This document shows, one piece after another, positions 44,711 to 54,136 of a stretch of DNA of 64,000 nucleotides. The notes under the pieces were generated by a model. It worked only from the letters and a program-made list of their open reading frames with translations, was not told the origin of the DNA and searched no databases. Location: the NCBI GenBank assembly GCA_022824315.1, contig JAJEAC010000093.1, forward strand, positions 1 to 64,000, read 5' to 3'. The translations under genes were made by a program, and so were the position numbers. Numbering within the stretch: the first letter of the stretch is position 1; each line of letters begins with the position of its first letter. Origin of the DNA: Silicimonas sp. Lineage in GTDB: Bacteria > Pseudomonadota > Alphaproteobacteria > Rhodobacterales > Rhodobacteraceae.

Positions 44711-45792
44711 CGGAAACAACGACACACACGCTAGAACTCAGGCAGATAAGGAAGAGCTTTGGCGCGGTTGACGTGATCCATGGCGTCGACCTTGCCATTG
44801 ACGAAGGCGAGTTCGTCGTGTTCGTGGGACCCTCCGGATGCGGCAAGTCCACCCTGCTCAGGCTGATCGCCGGGCTGGACGACCCCACGAGCGGCGACAT
44901 CATGCTGGAGGGAAAACGCGTGAATTCCGTGCCCGCGTCCGAACGCGGGCTCAGCATGGTCTTCCAGTCCTACGCGCTCTATCCGCACATGAGCGTGCGG
45001 CAGAACCTGTCCTTCGGGCTCGAGAACTTCCGCATGGACCGAGCCGAAATCGCCCGACGGGTCGATTCCGCCGCGCAGCTGCTGCAGATCGATCAGCTTC
45101 TGGACCGGCGCCCCGGGCAACTCTCCGGCGGACAGCGCCAGAGGGTTGCCATCGGACGGGCGATCGTCCGCGAGCCGATCGTCTTTCTCTTCGACGAACC
45201 GCTGTCCAACCTCGATGCGGAGCTTCGCCTGCAAATGCGCGTCGAGATATCGAATCTTCACGACGAGCTCGGCAACACGATGATCTACGTCACGCATGAC
45301 CAGATCGAGGCCATGACCATGGCGGACCGGATAGTCGTGCTGCGAGACGGCAGGATAGAGCAGGTCGGACGGCCGCTCGATCTTTACAACAGTCCCGCCA
45401 ACAGGTTTGTCGCCGGCTTCATCGGCGCCCCCCAGATGAATTTCCTCGAAGGTCGCATCGAGCAGAACCGGCTGGCACTGGACAGCGGCCTGACCCGCGA
45501 CGCACGACTGGCCGCGAGAAGCGAAGGCAGGGTGACGCTCGGAATTCGGCCCGAAGCGATCGGCGTTTCGCTTGACGGCACCGGCGACATGCAGATCAAG
45601 GTGCGGAATTTCGAGCAGCTGGGTTCGGTCACCTACATTTACGGGGCCTTCGAAAACGGCGAGCGACTCACCGTGCAACTCGGCGAGCAGATACCGCTGC
45701 AACGCAGCCAGACAATAGGCGTGACGCTTCCAACCAACAGGTTCCACATATTCGATGGCGAGAGCGGGCAGGCGCTCGCGCTCATGCCATGA
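44707..45792 (+). CDS. ABC transporter ATPase, MalK/UgpC type (importer 3)
   Basis: 361 residues; ATGA overlap with the permease gene. Walker [10 protein letters not shown] at 41-49, signature [14 protein letters not shown], Walker [16 protein letters not shown] and the C-terminal regulatory domain (LGIRPEAIGVS) are intact. Overlaps the next gene by 4 bases, so the dehydrogenase genes are part of the same transcript. Confidence 0.93.
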   Translation: MTETTTHTLELRQIRKSFGAVDVIHGVDLAIDEGEFVVFVGPSGCGKSTLLRLIAGLDDPTSGDIMLEGKRVNSVPASERGLSMVFQSYALYPHMSVRQNLSFGLENFRMDRAEIARRVDSAAQLLQIDQLLDRRPGQLSGGQRQRVAIGRAIVREPIVFLFDEPLSNLDAELRLQMRVEISNLHDELGNTMIYVTHDQIEAMTMADRIVVLRDGRIEQVGRPLDLYNSPANRFVAGFIGAPQMNFLEGRIEQNRLALDSGLTRDARLAARSEGRVTLGIRPEAIGVSLDGTGDMQIKVRNFEQLGSVTYIYGAFENGERLTVQLGEQIPLQRSQTIGVTLPTNRFHIFDGESGQALALMP

Positions 45793-46808
45793 AGGCCGCG
45801 CTGATCGGTCTCGGGATGGTCTCGAAGACCTACGCCGACGCGATCGCCGGATCCGACGCGGTTACGCTCGGCCGGGTCTTCGCCCGGAGTTCCAAGAGCC
45901 GAACGGACTTCCTGGCCGCACACCCTGGGCTCGGCGCGCGTGCAGCGGACTGCCTAGAGGACATCGTCGAGGATCCAACGGTCGACTTCGCAATCCTGAC
46001 CACGCCGCCCGATGCAAGGTCCGAAGTCGTCGAAATCCTCGCGGGAGCCGGGAAGCCGATCCTGATGGAAAAGCCGATCGAACGCACGCTTCCGGCCGCA
46101 ACAGGGATCGTCGAGACCTGCGAGAGATCGGGCGTGCCGCTCGGGATCATGCTGCAGCATCGCGCTCGGCCCGTGGCCGAGGATCTGGCTGCGCGCATGC
46201 CATCTCTCGGACCGCTCGTGGCCGTCGAGATCAATGTGCCCTGGTGGCGTCCGCAGGCCTATTACGACGAGCCGGGACGCGGAACCTATGCGAGGGACGG
46301 CGGCGGAGTCCTGATTTCCCAAGCAATCCACACGTTGGACCTGATGCTGACACTTACCGGACCGGTCACGGAAGTGACGGCAATGTGCGTCACCACGGCA
46401 CATCACCGGATGGAGGCCGAGGATTTCGTTGTCGCAGGCCTGCGGTTCGCAAACGGCGCCGTAGGCCAGCTATTCGCAACGACGGCAGGGTTCCCGGGAG
46501 CAGGCGAGACGATCACGCTCCATTGCCGGGACGCCTCGGCGAGACTCGGGGCCGGGATCCTGAAGATCGACTGGCTTGACGGTCGCTCGGAATCCTATGG
46601 TGAATCCATGGCGAGCGGCGCCGGTGCCGACCCGATGGCGTTCACCAGCGACTGGCACCGGATCGTGATCGAGGATTTTGCTGATGCCGTCCGCGCAGGA
46701 CGACCACCCTTGGTGCCGGGTCGGAGCGCCTTGGCCGTGCACGCGCTGATCGAGGCGATCGAAAGGAGCGACCGGACGGGCACGCGCGTCGAGGTCGAAG
46801 GGCCATGA
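45789..46808 (+). CDS. Gfo/Idh/MocA family oxidoreductase, first of three
   Basis: 339 residues, ATGA overlap with the ATPase gene. LIGLGMVSKTYADAI is the nucleotide-binding loop, EKPIER the conserved Lys-Pro motif, and GVLISQAIHTLDLML carries the usual catalytic His. NAD(P)-dependent oxidation or reduction of a cyclic polyol or sugar. The Gly pattern of the nucleotide loop differs from the common GxGxxG. Confidence 0.9.
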   Translation: MKAALIGLGMVSKTYADAIAGSDAVTLGRVFARSSKSRTDFLAAHPGLGARAADCLEDIVEDPTVDFAILTTPPDARSEVVEILAGAGKPILMEKPIERTLPAATGIVETCERSGVPLGIMLQHRARPVAEDLAARMPSLGPLVAVEINVPWWRPQAYYDEPGRGTYARDGGGVLISQAIHTLDLMLTLTGPVTEVTAMCVTTAHHRMEAEDFVVAGLRFANGAVGQLFATTAGFPGAGETITLHCRDASARLGAGILKIDWLDGRSESYGESMASGAGADPMAFTSDWHRIVIEDFADAVRAGRPPLVPGRSALAVHALIEAIERSDRTGTRVEVEGP

Positions 46809-46929
46809 CCAGTCTCTCGCGAGGAATGTGGTTGCGACAGCACTGGATTTCTCGGAAACCGCAATGGCCCCCCGCCCAATGCCCGTGCCGCGTTCCGCTG
46901 CAGGACAGAATCCGGAGGGAGCGCTGATC

Positions 46930-47934
46930 ATGTCGTTCAAACTTGGTGTCATCGGAATCGATCACGGGCACATATTCGGAATGCTCTCGAACATGATGGG
47001 CGTCGGGTGCACTTGTGATGCCTACTGGACGGACGGGACAGCGGTCACGGAACGGAAATTCAACGAGGTATTTCCCAACGTTTCCAGGGTCGCGGACAGG
47101 CGACGCATTCTCGACGATCCCGAAATCGCCATGATCCTGATCTCGGCGGTGCCGGGGGACCGCGCGGGCCTGGCGATCGAAGCCATGCGGGCCGGCAAGG
47201 ACATCATGGTCGACAAGCCTGGATGCACGACGCTTGAGCAGCTCGACGAGATTCGCGGCGCGCAGGCGGACACAGGGCGCATCTGGACAGTCAATTTCTC
47301 GGAGCGGTTCGAGGTGCCCGCGGTCACGCGCGCCGAAGAGCTCGTCTTCGGCGGTGCCATTGGACGCGTCGTCCAGACGGTCGGCCTCGGCCCCCACAAG
47401 AAGAACCTCCGGACACGCCCGCCATGGTTCCTGCTGCGGAAACGCTACGGCGGGATCCTCTGCGACATCGGCTCGCACCAGATCGACCAGTTCCTGCATT
47501 TCACCGGATCCGAGTCCGCCGAGGTCGCCCATGCACATGTCGAAAACACGACCATGCCCGATGCGCCTGGATTCCAGGACTTCGGAGAAATGGTCCTCCG
47601 CTCTGACAAGGGTCACGGCTACGTTCGCGTCGACTGGTTCACGCCAAACGGCCTTCCGACCTGGGGAGACGGACGGCTCTTCATCCAGGGAACCGAAGGG
47701 CACATCGAACTGCGCAAGTACACGGACATCGGCCGGCCGCACGTGACCAACAGCCTTTACCTGGTCAACGGCAAGGAAAACACGATGATTCCCTGCACCG
47801 ACGCGGGCCTGCCCTATTTCCCGCGCCTTGTTGCGGACGTGGCCGACAGGACCGAGACCGCCGTTCGGCAGGCCCATACCTTCACGGTCACCGAACTGGC
47901 AATTCAGGCGCAGATGAAGGCCGAGGCCGCATGA
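46930..47934 (+). CDS. Gfo/Idh/MocA family oxidoreductase, second of three
   Basis: 334 residues from ATG 46930 (CGGAGGGAG upstream), after a gap of 121 bases. VIGIDHGHIFGMLSNMMG at the N terminus replaces the usual GxGxxG loop, so cofactor binding is altered. DKPGCTT stands at the EKP position, and GGILCDIGSHQIDQFLHFTG holds the expected catalytic His. Distinct in sequence from its two neighbours, so each may act at a different step. Confidence 0.88.
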   Translation: MSFKLGVIGIDHGHIFGMLSNMMGVGCTCDAYWTDGTAVTERKFNEVFPNVSRVADRRRILDDPEIAMILISAVPGDRAGLAIEAMRAGKDIMVDKPGCTTLEQLDEIRGAQADTGRIWTVNFSERFEVPAVTRAEELVFGGAIGRVVQTVGLGPHKKNLRTRPPWFLLRKRYGGILCDIGSHQIDQFLHFTGSESAEVAHAHVENTTMPDAPGFQDFGEMVLRSDKGHGYVRVDWFTPNGLPTWGDGRLFIQGTEGHIELRKYTDIGRPHVTNSLYLVNGKENTMIPCTDAGLPYFPRLVADVADRTETAVRQAHTFTVTELAIQAQMKAEAA

Positions 47935-48989
47935 AGCGTACTGTTGCGATCATCGGTGCGGGGATAGGCGCTCAGCACCTTGCAGGATATGCGGCGCTGC
48001 CAGAGAGGTTTCGCGTCAAGACCGTCTGCGATCTTGACGAGGCGCGGGGCCGCAGCCTGGCCGACAAGTGCAAGGGCGCCGGTTTCACAACCGACGTCGG
48101 CGAAGTCCTGTCTGACCCCGAGATCGACATCGTCGATGTCTGCCTGCCGCCGCATCTGCACTGCCAGGCGTGCCTTGACGCACTTGACGCGGGGAAGGAC
48201 GTCGTCTGCGAAAAGCCGCTCGCCTGCTCGCTTTCGGAAGCGGACATGCTGATCGAGCGGTCAAGGCAGACCGGCAGGGCAATATTCCCTGTGTTCCAGT
48301 ACCGATACGGGCCGGGAATGTCGCAACTCCGCGCACTCATTGACTCCGGCATTGCCGGGCGTTGCTACGCCGGAACCCTCGAGACCCACTGGGACCGGCC
48401 CGCGAGCTATTACGACGTCGGTTGGCGCGGGACCTGGGCCGGCGAGCAGGGTGGCGCCGTCCTAGGTCATGCAATTCACATCCATGACCTCCTTTTGTCG
48501 CTGCTCGGCCCGGTTGCGCAGGTATTTGCAGATGTCGCGACGCGCGTGAACGCTATCGAGGTTGAAGACTGCGCGGCACTTTCCGTCCGGATGCGCGACG
48601 GCACACTTGTGAATTCCTCGATAACGCTTGGAGCGGCCGGCAACATGTCGCGGTTGCGCCTCATGTTCGAAGGTTTCACCGTGGAAAGCGATCATGCGCC
48701 CTACGCTCCGGCCGCAAAGAGCTGGACTTTCATTGCCCGAAATCCAGTGCGACAGCGCGACATTGACGCGATGCTTGCGGACGTGCCCGAGACCGGAACC
48801 GGATATGCGGCTCTCTTCGCGGCGATGGCCGACGCGCTCGACGGAAGCCCCGGACGCGAGGTCACGTTGGAAGACGGCCGGCAATCGATTGAATTTGCCA
48901 CGGCAATCTATGGTTCCGCCCGATCCGGCCAGCTGGAGGAGTTGCCGATCAGGCTTGGTCATCCATTCTATGAGGGTTGGGCACATTGA
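47931..48989 (+). CDS. Gfo/Idh/MocA family oxidoreductase, third of three
   Basis: 352 residues, ATGA overlap with the preceding gene. IIGAGIGAQHLAGYAAL is a standard nucleotide-binding loop, CEKPLACSLSEAD holds the conserved Lys, and AVLGHAIHIHDLLLS the catalytic His pair. A C-terminal beta-sheet domain follows. The stop codon overlaps the esterase start. Confidence 0.9.
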   Translation: MKRTVAIIGAGIGAQHLAGYAALPERFRVKTVCDLDEARGRSLADKCKGAGFTTDVGEVLSDPEIDIVDVCLPPHLHCQACLDALDAGKDVVCEKPLACSLSEADMLIERSRQTGRAIFPVFQYRYGPGMSQLRALIDSGIAGRCYAGTLETHWDRPASYYDVGWRGTWAGEQGGAVLGHAIHIHDLLLSLLGPVAQVFADVATRVNAIEVEDCAALSVRMRDGTLVNSSITLGAAGNMSRLRLMFEGFTVESDHAPYAPAAKSWTFIARNPVRQRDIDAMLADVPETGTGYAALFAAMADALDGSPGREVTLEDGRQSIEFATAIYGSARSGQLEELPIRLGHPFYEGWAH

Positions 48990-50116
48990 TCCCGGCACTG
49001 CCGCTTGAGGATGCGTTCGCAGGACCGTTTATGCTTGCATCACTCGACGGCCCCGACACTCTCGAGAACCGGCAGGAAAGATGGTTGAACGAACTGACTG
49101 ACACGATCTACGGACCGTTGCCGCCTGCACCCGCAGAACTGGATGTTGAAGTCAGCCCTTTGGCTGGATCTCCGGTGGAGCGAATCGCGATCACGATGCG
49201 ATCGGCAGATGGAGCAAGAGCACTCACCGTAGATGCAGCACTCTGGCGACCGGCGGGCCGCTGTGACGCACCGTTGATCGCGGGCCTCGGCTTTGCCGGT
49301 CCAGCTGGCATCCTCGCCGGTCCGGACTTTCCGCTGGACACCCGAGCGCGGGTTCATTGCCGGCGTGAGCTTGGCATTGAGAACGGGCGACTGCACGACG
49401 TGCTGCGCGGCACGGAGGCCCATCGTTGGCCAGTCGAGATGCTGACGGCGCGAGGATACGCGGTGATGGCGAGTTGTTACGGTTCGTGGGCACCGGACGA
49501 TCCGGACGAAATCGTCAGGCACGGGGCCTGCCCGTTCATCGGTCTGGACACCGGCGCGATCTCGCTCTGGGCGTGGGCCATTCAGCGCCTCCTGGACGCC
49601 GCCGAGCGGCTTGGCGGCCTCGACATGGGCCAGGTTGCCGTCGCCGGTCATTCCCGGCTCGGCAAAGCGGCGCTTTGGGCGGCTGCGAATGACACGAGAA
49701 TCAGCGCGGTGCTTGCGAACAATTCGGGTTGTGCCGGCGCTGCCCCCGCCGGCCACGCGGTCGGGGAAACGCTTGCCCAGATGGCGGCGGCCTATCCACA
49801 CTGGATCAAGCCCCGGGGCCACGCACCTTCACTGGACCAGCACCACCTTCTCGCCTGCACAGCACCCCGAAAGGTCTATGTCGCCTCCGCTGAACAGGAT
49901 CTCTGGGCCGATCCGGCCGGCACCTACCTCGCCCTTGTCGCTGCATCCGAGGCCTGGCCGGGATCTTGCTCCTGGCCAAGCGTTGAGGCGATGTGGACCC
50001 GGGATCGTCAGACCATGAATGCCGCGCTTGGCCACCATCTCCGTCCCGGCAGCCACGAATTGCTGCCTTACGACTGGCAACGCTTCCTGGACTTCCTTGA
50101 TGGCGGACGCGCGTGA
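48986..50116 (+). CDS. CE15-like glucuronoyl esterase family hydrolase, without signal peptide
   Basis: About 376 residues from a TTG at 48986 whose TTGA overlaps the previous stop codon; TTG 48977 and ATG 49031 are alternatives. AVAGHSRLGKAALWAAA matches the nucleophile motif of carbohydrate esterase family 15 (GxSRxGK), with Ser as nucleophile; His of DQHHLLA or a nearby His may complete the triad. Known CE15 enzymes are secreted and cleave glucuronoyl esters of lignin. Here no signal peptide is found, so a cytoplasmic sugar-ester hydrolase acting after import is likely. Confidence 0.78.
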   Translation: MIPALPLEDAFAGPFMLASLDGPDTLENRQERWLNELTDTIYGPLPPAPAELDVEVSPLAGSPVERIAITMRSADGARALTVDAALWRPAGRCDAPLIAGLGFAGPAGILAGPDFPLDTRARVHCRRELGIENGRLHDVLRGTEAHRWPVEMLTARGYAVMASCYGSWAPDDPDEIVRHGACPFIGLDTGAISLWAWAIQRLLDAAERLGGLDMGQVAVAGHSRLGKAALWAAANDTRISAVLANNSGCAGAAPAGHAVGETLAQMAAAYPHWIKPRGHAPSLDQHHLLACTAPRKVYVASAEQDLWADPAGTYLALVAASEAWPGSCSWPSVEAMWTRDRQTMNAALGHHLRPGSHELLPYDWQRFLDFLDGGRA

Positions 50117-50433
50117 CCTCGCAGCTCGGGGCCGGTCGCCACTGAGAACCGTCAATTCAAGGCCCGCAGACTTGCTGTCCGGCCGCTGCAATGGACGCTG
50201 CATGGGGCGGTCCCACGTAGGCGGCTCTTGCGCAGTTGGCGATCGGGAGTAGTCGAACGAGATCATGGATCTTTCTGGACATCTCGACATCCGGGGACGG
50301 CCCGTAACAAGATCGATGTGTCGATCGAGAGGTTCTTACCCGGGACGGGCTCGCCGTGATCAAGTAAGCGCAATAGTGATTCCGGAGACAGGTCGGTACA
50401 ATGAACCCGGCATTCAGATCCGTTCTTGCACAC
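50117..50433. other. Intergenic region between convergent genes
   Basis: 317 bases between the esterase and desaturase genes. Open frames here show no family features, and no terminator with a T tract is seen. Confidence 0.4.
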
Positions 50434-51345
50434 CTATCCCCGAACGGTATGATCGCGGCCTTGCATCGACGCCGCGTAGTCGCGCGTAAAGGCCATGTAG
50501 CCATCAGCGGTTACCTGGTGCCGGCCCTGCATGTGATCATGCAACTCGGGCAACTTGTGAAACGGCACCTGTGGCAAGGTGTGATGTTCCACATGATAAG
50601 GCATGTTCCAGGTCAGAAACCGCACAATTCGGTTCGTGTAGGTCGTGCGCGTGTTCCGGAACATGTCCGCGACAAAGGCGCATCGCCCGTGCTCCGCCAG
50701 AAGGTAGAGCCGCAGAAAGGGCTGGCCCAGCAGGCATGGGAGTATCCAGACCCAAAAGAGCAGCGGCGTGAACAGCAGGCTGACCGCAGCAAATACATAG
50801 GCCAGCAGCATCCACCGAGCTTCGCGCGCAATTCTGCGTCGGGCGCGCTCGGGTACGTAGGCGCCAGGGTCTGCTCCCACAGCGTTGGACAGAACTTGGC
50901 GCACCAACGCCCACCAGAAAGGAAGGCCGGAAACATGAACCACGTACGATGCCAATGTTTCGGGCTTGGCACCGGCAATCAGCTCTGGATCACGCGCGGG
51001 ATCGTTGGTGTACTTGTGATGCGCCAGATGAAAATAGCGGAACCATTCGAACGGCTGCAGGATTGGCAGCCCGGCCAGACGTCCGACCCACTCATTCAAC
51101 CACTGCGTTGCAAAGGGAGTCTTGTGCGTCGTTTCGTGCTGCAAGGTGAAAAGAAAACAGATGGCGATGCCAAGGGGCATGGCGGCCAGCCACCAGAAGG
51201 ACGCGCCGACTGCGACATACGAACCCAAGGCGATGATCAGGCCCAGATGCAGTGCAAGGTGCCGCAAGCCGGCGGCGTCTTCGGTCTTGCTCAGATCTGC
51301 CAGGACGGGGCCAGGCACCGAATTGACGAAAGCCTTGTGATCCAT
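50434..51345 (-). CDS. Fatty acid desaturase family protein
   Basis: 303 residues from ATG 51345. The three histidine boxes of membrane di-iron desaturases are present: HETTHK, HLAHHKYT and HVEHH. Four or more membrane helices surround them. The substrate could be an acyl lipid or another hydrophobic chain; related proteins also act as carotenoid or lipid hydroxylases. It is not in an operon with lipid genes, so the choice is open. Confidence 0.88.
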   Translation of the reverse strand: MDHKAFVNSVPGPVLADLSKTEDAAGLRHLALHLGLIIALGSYVAVGASFWWLAAMPLGIAICFLFTLQHETTHKTPFATQWLNEWVGRLAGLPILQPFEWFRYFHLAHHKYTNDPARDPELIAGAKPETLASYVVHVSGLPFWWALVRQVLSNAVGADPGAYVPERARRRIAREARWMLLAYVFAAVSLLFTPLLFWVWILPCLLGQPFLRLYLLAEHGRCAFVADMFRNTRTTYTNRIVRFLTWNMPYHVEHHTLPQVPFHKLPELHDHMQGRHQVTADGYMAFTRDYAASMQGRDHTVRG

Positions 51346-51677
51346 GACGGACGCAGCCTAACCCGGGCTCCGGACCAAGTCACGTTGCGAATTCCGTGTC
51401 TCGAATGACGCCAGGAATGCCAACTGTGCCCACATTGAAACAGCGTTGCGCCAGTACGCGAGCGGTGATGATCGTCAGGATGTGGACGAAAGCACCGGTC
51501 TGGGACCGGTGTCTGGCGTGCCTTGGACCCGTGTTCGATTTCGGTCTCCAAGGCGCCTGCCGTTCGAATGTCGCCAATTGGGCGCATGAGCCAGTGCGGC
51601 CCCGTCTGGTTTCTTTGTGCGGGACTTCATACAAGTTGGTCGGCGCCGCAGCCATTTCACTGAGGAGCAAGCATCGA
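51346..51677. promoter_or_regulatory. Divergent intergenic region with a 7-bp inverted repeat
   Basis: 332 bases between the desaturase gene and the secreted-protein gene. CACCGGT (51493-51499) and ACCGGTG (51505-51511) form a perfect repeat around CTGGG, which could be an operator or a hairpin. No other feature is supported. Confidence 0.4.
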
Positions 51678-52550
51678 GTGCAGTTGAACCACCGATTCGT
51701 GTCCGGACTGGAACTGCCGAACCGACCGCGTCGATTTCAGCGTGGAGTTCGCAGATTGGGCGCGCAGCCGCAACTTCTTCCTGCCGTCGTCTCCCTCTTG
51801 CTTGTTGCCTTGCCCACCGTCATTCCGCCCGCGAATGCCGAGGAAGCATCCGAAATCCCCAAAGTTGAAGCTCTGGCCGCCTGGCAAGGCGGAGCCTCCT
51901 CCGATGCACGAATACTCGCACGGCGCATTCAACTTGGAGAGACAAGTGAATTGCTCATGAACGAACAGCGGCTTGGTGAGCTCGCCATAGAGATCGACCA
52001 AGTGCTGATGCACATCCGAAATCGCTACCCGGAAACGGCTGAAATCGCGGCACGATCTCGGTACATGTCGGCGACGCTGCTCCTTACCGTGGACGGCAGG
52101 CTACTCGATGCAATTTCCCAGCGCTGGAACGCTACCGGCGGTGTTCCCCTGACCGGGTTCGAGGAGTTCGATGAGCTGAATTCCAGGCTTGGCCTGCGCA
52201 CGTGGGAATCGATGCCGTTGTTCGCTTCCGTGATCATGCACTTCAGCGAACATGCAAACCTGCATGCCGCAAGGCAAGCGTACTTGGCCATCGATGGTGT
52301 CGTCAGCGCGGAGTTTGACACGTATTTGGGTGATGGACCGGACATCGCGGCGACAACGGCATCCGGTCGCTGGTTCGTCATGATGCGCAAGGCTTGGGGG
52401 GATTGCCCTTCGGGTTGCCTGCATTCGGAAACTTCCTTCTTCGTTGTCAATCACACGCATGTTGAACGGGTGGACAGGGCAATGGCCGACGGCATGATGG
52501 AATTCCGGAGAGCAGTGCCGTCCGCGGAGTGGCCCAGATGGATCCAATGA
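51678..52550 (+). CDS. Secreted protein of unknown function with a C-terminal GDCPSGC motif
   Basis: About 290 residues from a GTG at 51678 (GAGGAG 11 bases upstream); the frame is open from 51396, but a signal-like segment (LLPAVVSLLLVALP, ending PANAEE) argues for a start near here. The mature part is mostly helical. Near the C terminus WGDCPSGCLHSETSFFVV resembles a motif I have seen in uncharacterised secreted proteins; two cysteines could bind metal or form a disulfide. No named family. Stands alone between the desaturase gene and the tct operon. Confidence 0.6.
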   Translation: MQLNHRFVSGLELPNRPRRFQRGVRRLGAQPQLLPAVVSLLLVALPTVIPPANAEEASEIPKVEALAAWQGGASSDARILARRIQLGETSELLMNEQRLGELAIEIDQVLMHIRNRYPETAEIAARSRYMSATLLLTVDGRLLDAISQRWNATGGVPLTGFEEFDELNSRLGLRTWESMPLFASVIMHFSEHANLHAARQAYLAIDGVVSAEFDTYLGDGPDIAATTASGRWFVMMRKAWGDCPSGCLHSETSFFVVNHTHVERVDRAMADGMMEFRRAVPSAEWPRWIQ

Positions 52551-53170
52551 AGGCGGCATGCGAGAGCAACGGGACGAACTCTCGCGATCAGGCCCGAAGC
52601 GTCGGAGTCGGCGGGATCCATTTCGATCGATCATCGACCCTGACCTGAGCGCACGCCATGCGCACCCTGATGGCGAAGGTTGTGACGACATGCTGCGGCG
52701 AACGCCCCGTCACGTCCCTAGAGGCATCACCGCCGGGACTGGTCGTCGGTCGCAATCGCGTCCGCACCAAGCCGCCCCACCCATTCCGCGGAAAGCCTGG
52801 GGAAGACCCGGTTCACTCGTGCCCCGTCGAGCGCCTTGAGCGGCGAAGGGCAAGCGTCTTGGCCAGGATTGCCGTGATCGCGCTTTGTGAAGCGCCGAAG
52901 TGGCCCTTCCTTCGCACGACCAGACCACGCCATGTCGGTGCATGTCCCGCCGTCAGGGCGCGCGCGCGGATGCGCGACCACCGAAGTCTCAAGGAAATTG
53001 TACCGGATTGCGCTTCTGGCGCGATCCTGCAGGAGCCAAGGAGAGGCTTTCCAAACGAATTGGCCCTGCCACCGCGCCCATGAGGGGTTGAAATTTTCCT
53101 CTCAGCGTCGTTATGTCGCCGTCGGACTTGCCGCGACGAGCGGCAATCAATCAGTCCTAGGGAGAAAGAC
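52551..53170. other. 620-base leader region of the tct operon
   Basis: No gene is supported on either strand; frames of up to 164 codons are open in opposing directions but overlap each other and have no family motifs, as expected by chance in GC-rich DNA. The tctC ribosome site TAGGGAGAAAGAC is at the right end. The length leaves room for a long untranslated leader or a lost regulator gene. Confidence 0.45.
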
Positions 53171-54136
53171 ATGAAAACAAAATTCCGTGCGCTCGCATTG
53201 GGCGCAATTATGTCAGTTGCGGGTTCGGCCGCGTTTGCGGCGACCGAGTGCATCGCACCGGCAAACCCCGGCGGCGGCTGGGACTTCACCTGTCGCCAGA
53301 TCGGCAAGATCCTGTACGATATCGGCCAGGTGGACTCGCCGGTTCAGGTCACCAACATGGCCGGCGGTGGCGGAGGCCTTGCCTACAGCCACGTGGTCAA
53401 TGAACGCGGCGACGACAACAACCTGATCGTCGCGGCCAGCCAGGCCACGGCGACGCGCCTTGCTCAGAACGCCTATGCCGGCATGACAGCCGACCAGGTG
53501 CGCTTCGTGGGCGCGATCGGCGCCGATCCCGGCGTGATCGTCGTGGCCGCCGACAGCCCGTTCATGTCACTCGGCGACATGGTCGACGCGATCAAGGCCG
53601 ATCCCGGTTCGGTTGCGTTCGGCGGCGGCTCCGCCGCAGGCGGTTTCGACCACCTGAAGGTGCTCATGGTGCTGAAGGAAGCCGGATTCACCGACATCAC
53701 CAAGGTCAAGTATATCGGCCTTGACGGCGGTGGCGACGCGATCACCCAGACGATCGGCGGCTTCACCCAAGGCATGACCGGTGACATGTCCGAAATCGTC
53801 GGCTTTCTCCAGTCGGGCGAGGTGCGCGCGCTTGCCGTCCTCACCGAGGAGCGGGTGCCGGGCTTCGAGGACGTCCCGACGGCCGTGGAGCAGGGCTTTG
53901 ATGTCGTCGCCGTGAACTGGCGCGGCCTCTACGTGCCGAAGGGCATCTCGGATGCCGACTTCGAGGCTTGGGGTGCCAGGCTCCAGGCAGTGGCGGACAG
54001 CCAGGAATGGAAGGATGCCATGGTCGCCAACGGTCTCGCCCCCTTCACCAAGGTCGGCGGCGACTTCCAGAGCTGGGTAGACGGCGTCATTGCCGATACC
54101 GTCGAACTCTCGAAAGAGATCGGCGTAATCCAGTGA
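53171..54136 (+). CDS. tctC: Tripartite tricarboxylate transporter binding protein, TctC
   Basis: 321 residues with a Sec signal peptide ending AFAATE. CIAPANPGGGWDFTCRQIGK is the family N terminus; the carboxylate-binding loop contains VGAIGADPGVIVVAADSP, and GFDVVAVNWRGLYVPKG is the C-lobe signature. Binds a carboxylate (citrate, tricarballylate or an aromatic acid in known cases) and delivers it to TctAB. The first gene of a seven-gene operon. Confidence 0.9.
   Translation: MKTKFRALALGAIMSVAGSAAFAATECIAPANPGGGWDFTCRQIGKILYDIGQVDSPVQVTNMAGGGGGLAYSHVVNERGDDNNLIVAASQATATRLAQNAYAGMTADQVRFVGAIGADPGVIVVAADSPFMSLGDMVDAIKADPGSVAFGGGSAAGGFDHLKVLMVLKEAGFTDITKVKYIGLDGGGDAITQTIGGFTQGMTGDMSEIVGFLQSGEVRALAVLTEERVPGFEDVPTAVEQGFDVVAVNWRGLYVPKGISDADFEAWGARLQAVADSQEWKDAMVANGLAPFTKVGGDFQSWVDGVIADTVELSKEIGVIQ

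Noticed and set aside
52658-53307. Opposing frames of 141 and 164 codons before tctC as a lost regulator gene
   Set aside because: No helix-turn-helix or other family pattern is visible in either; they overlap each other and part of tctC.
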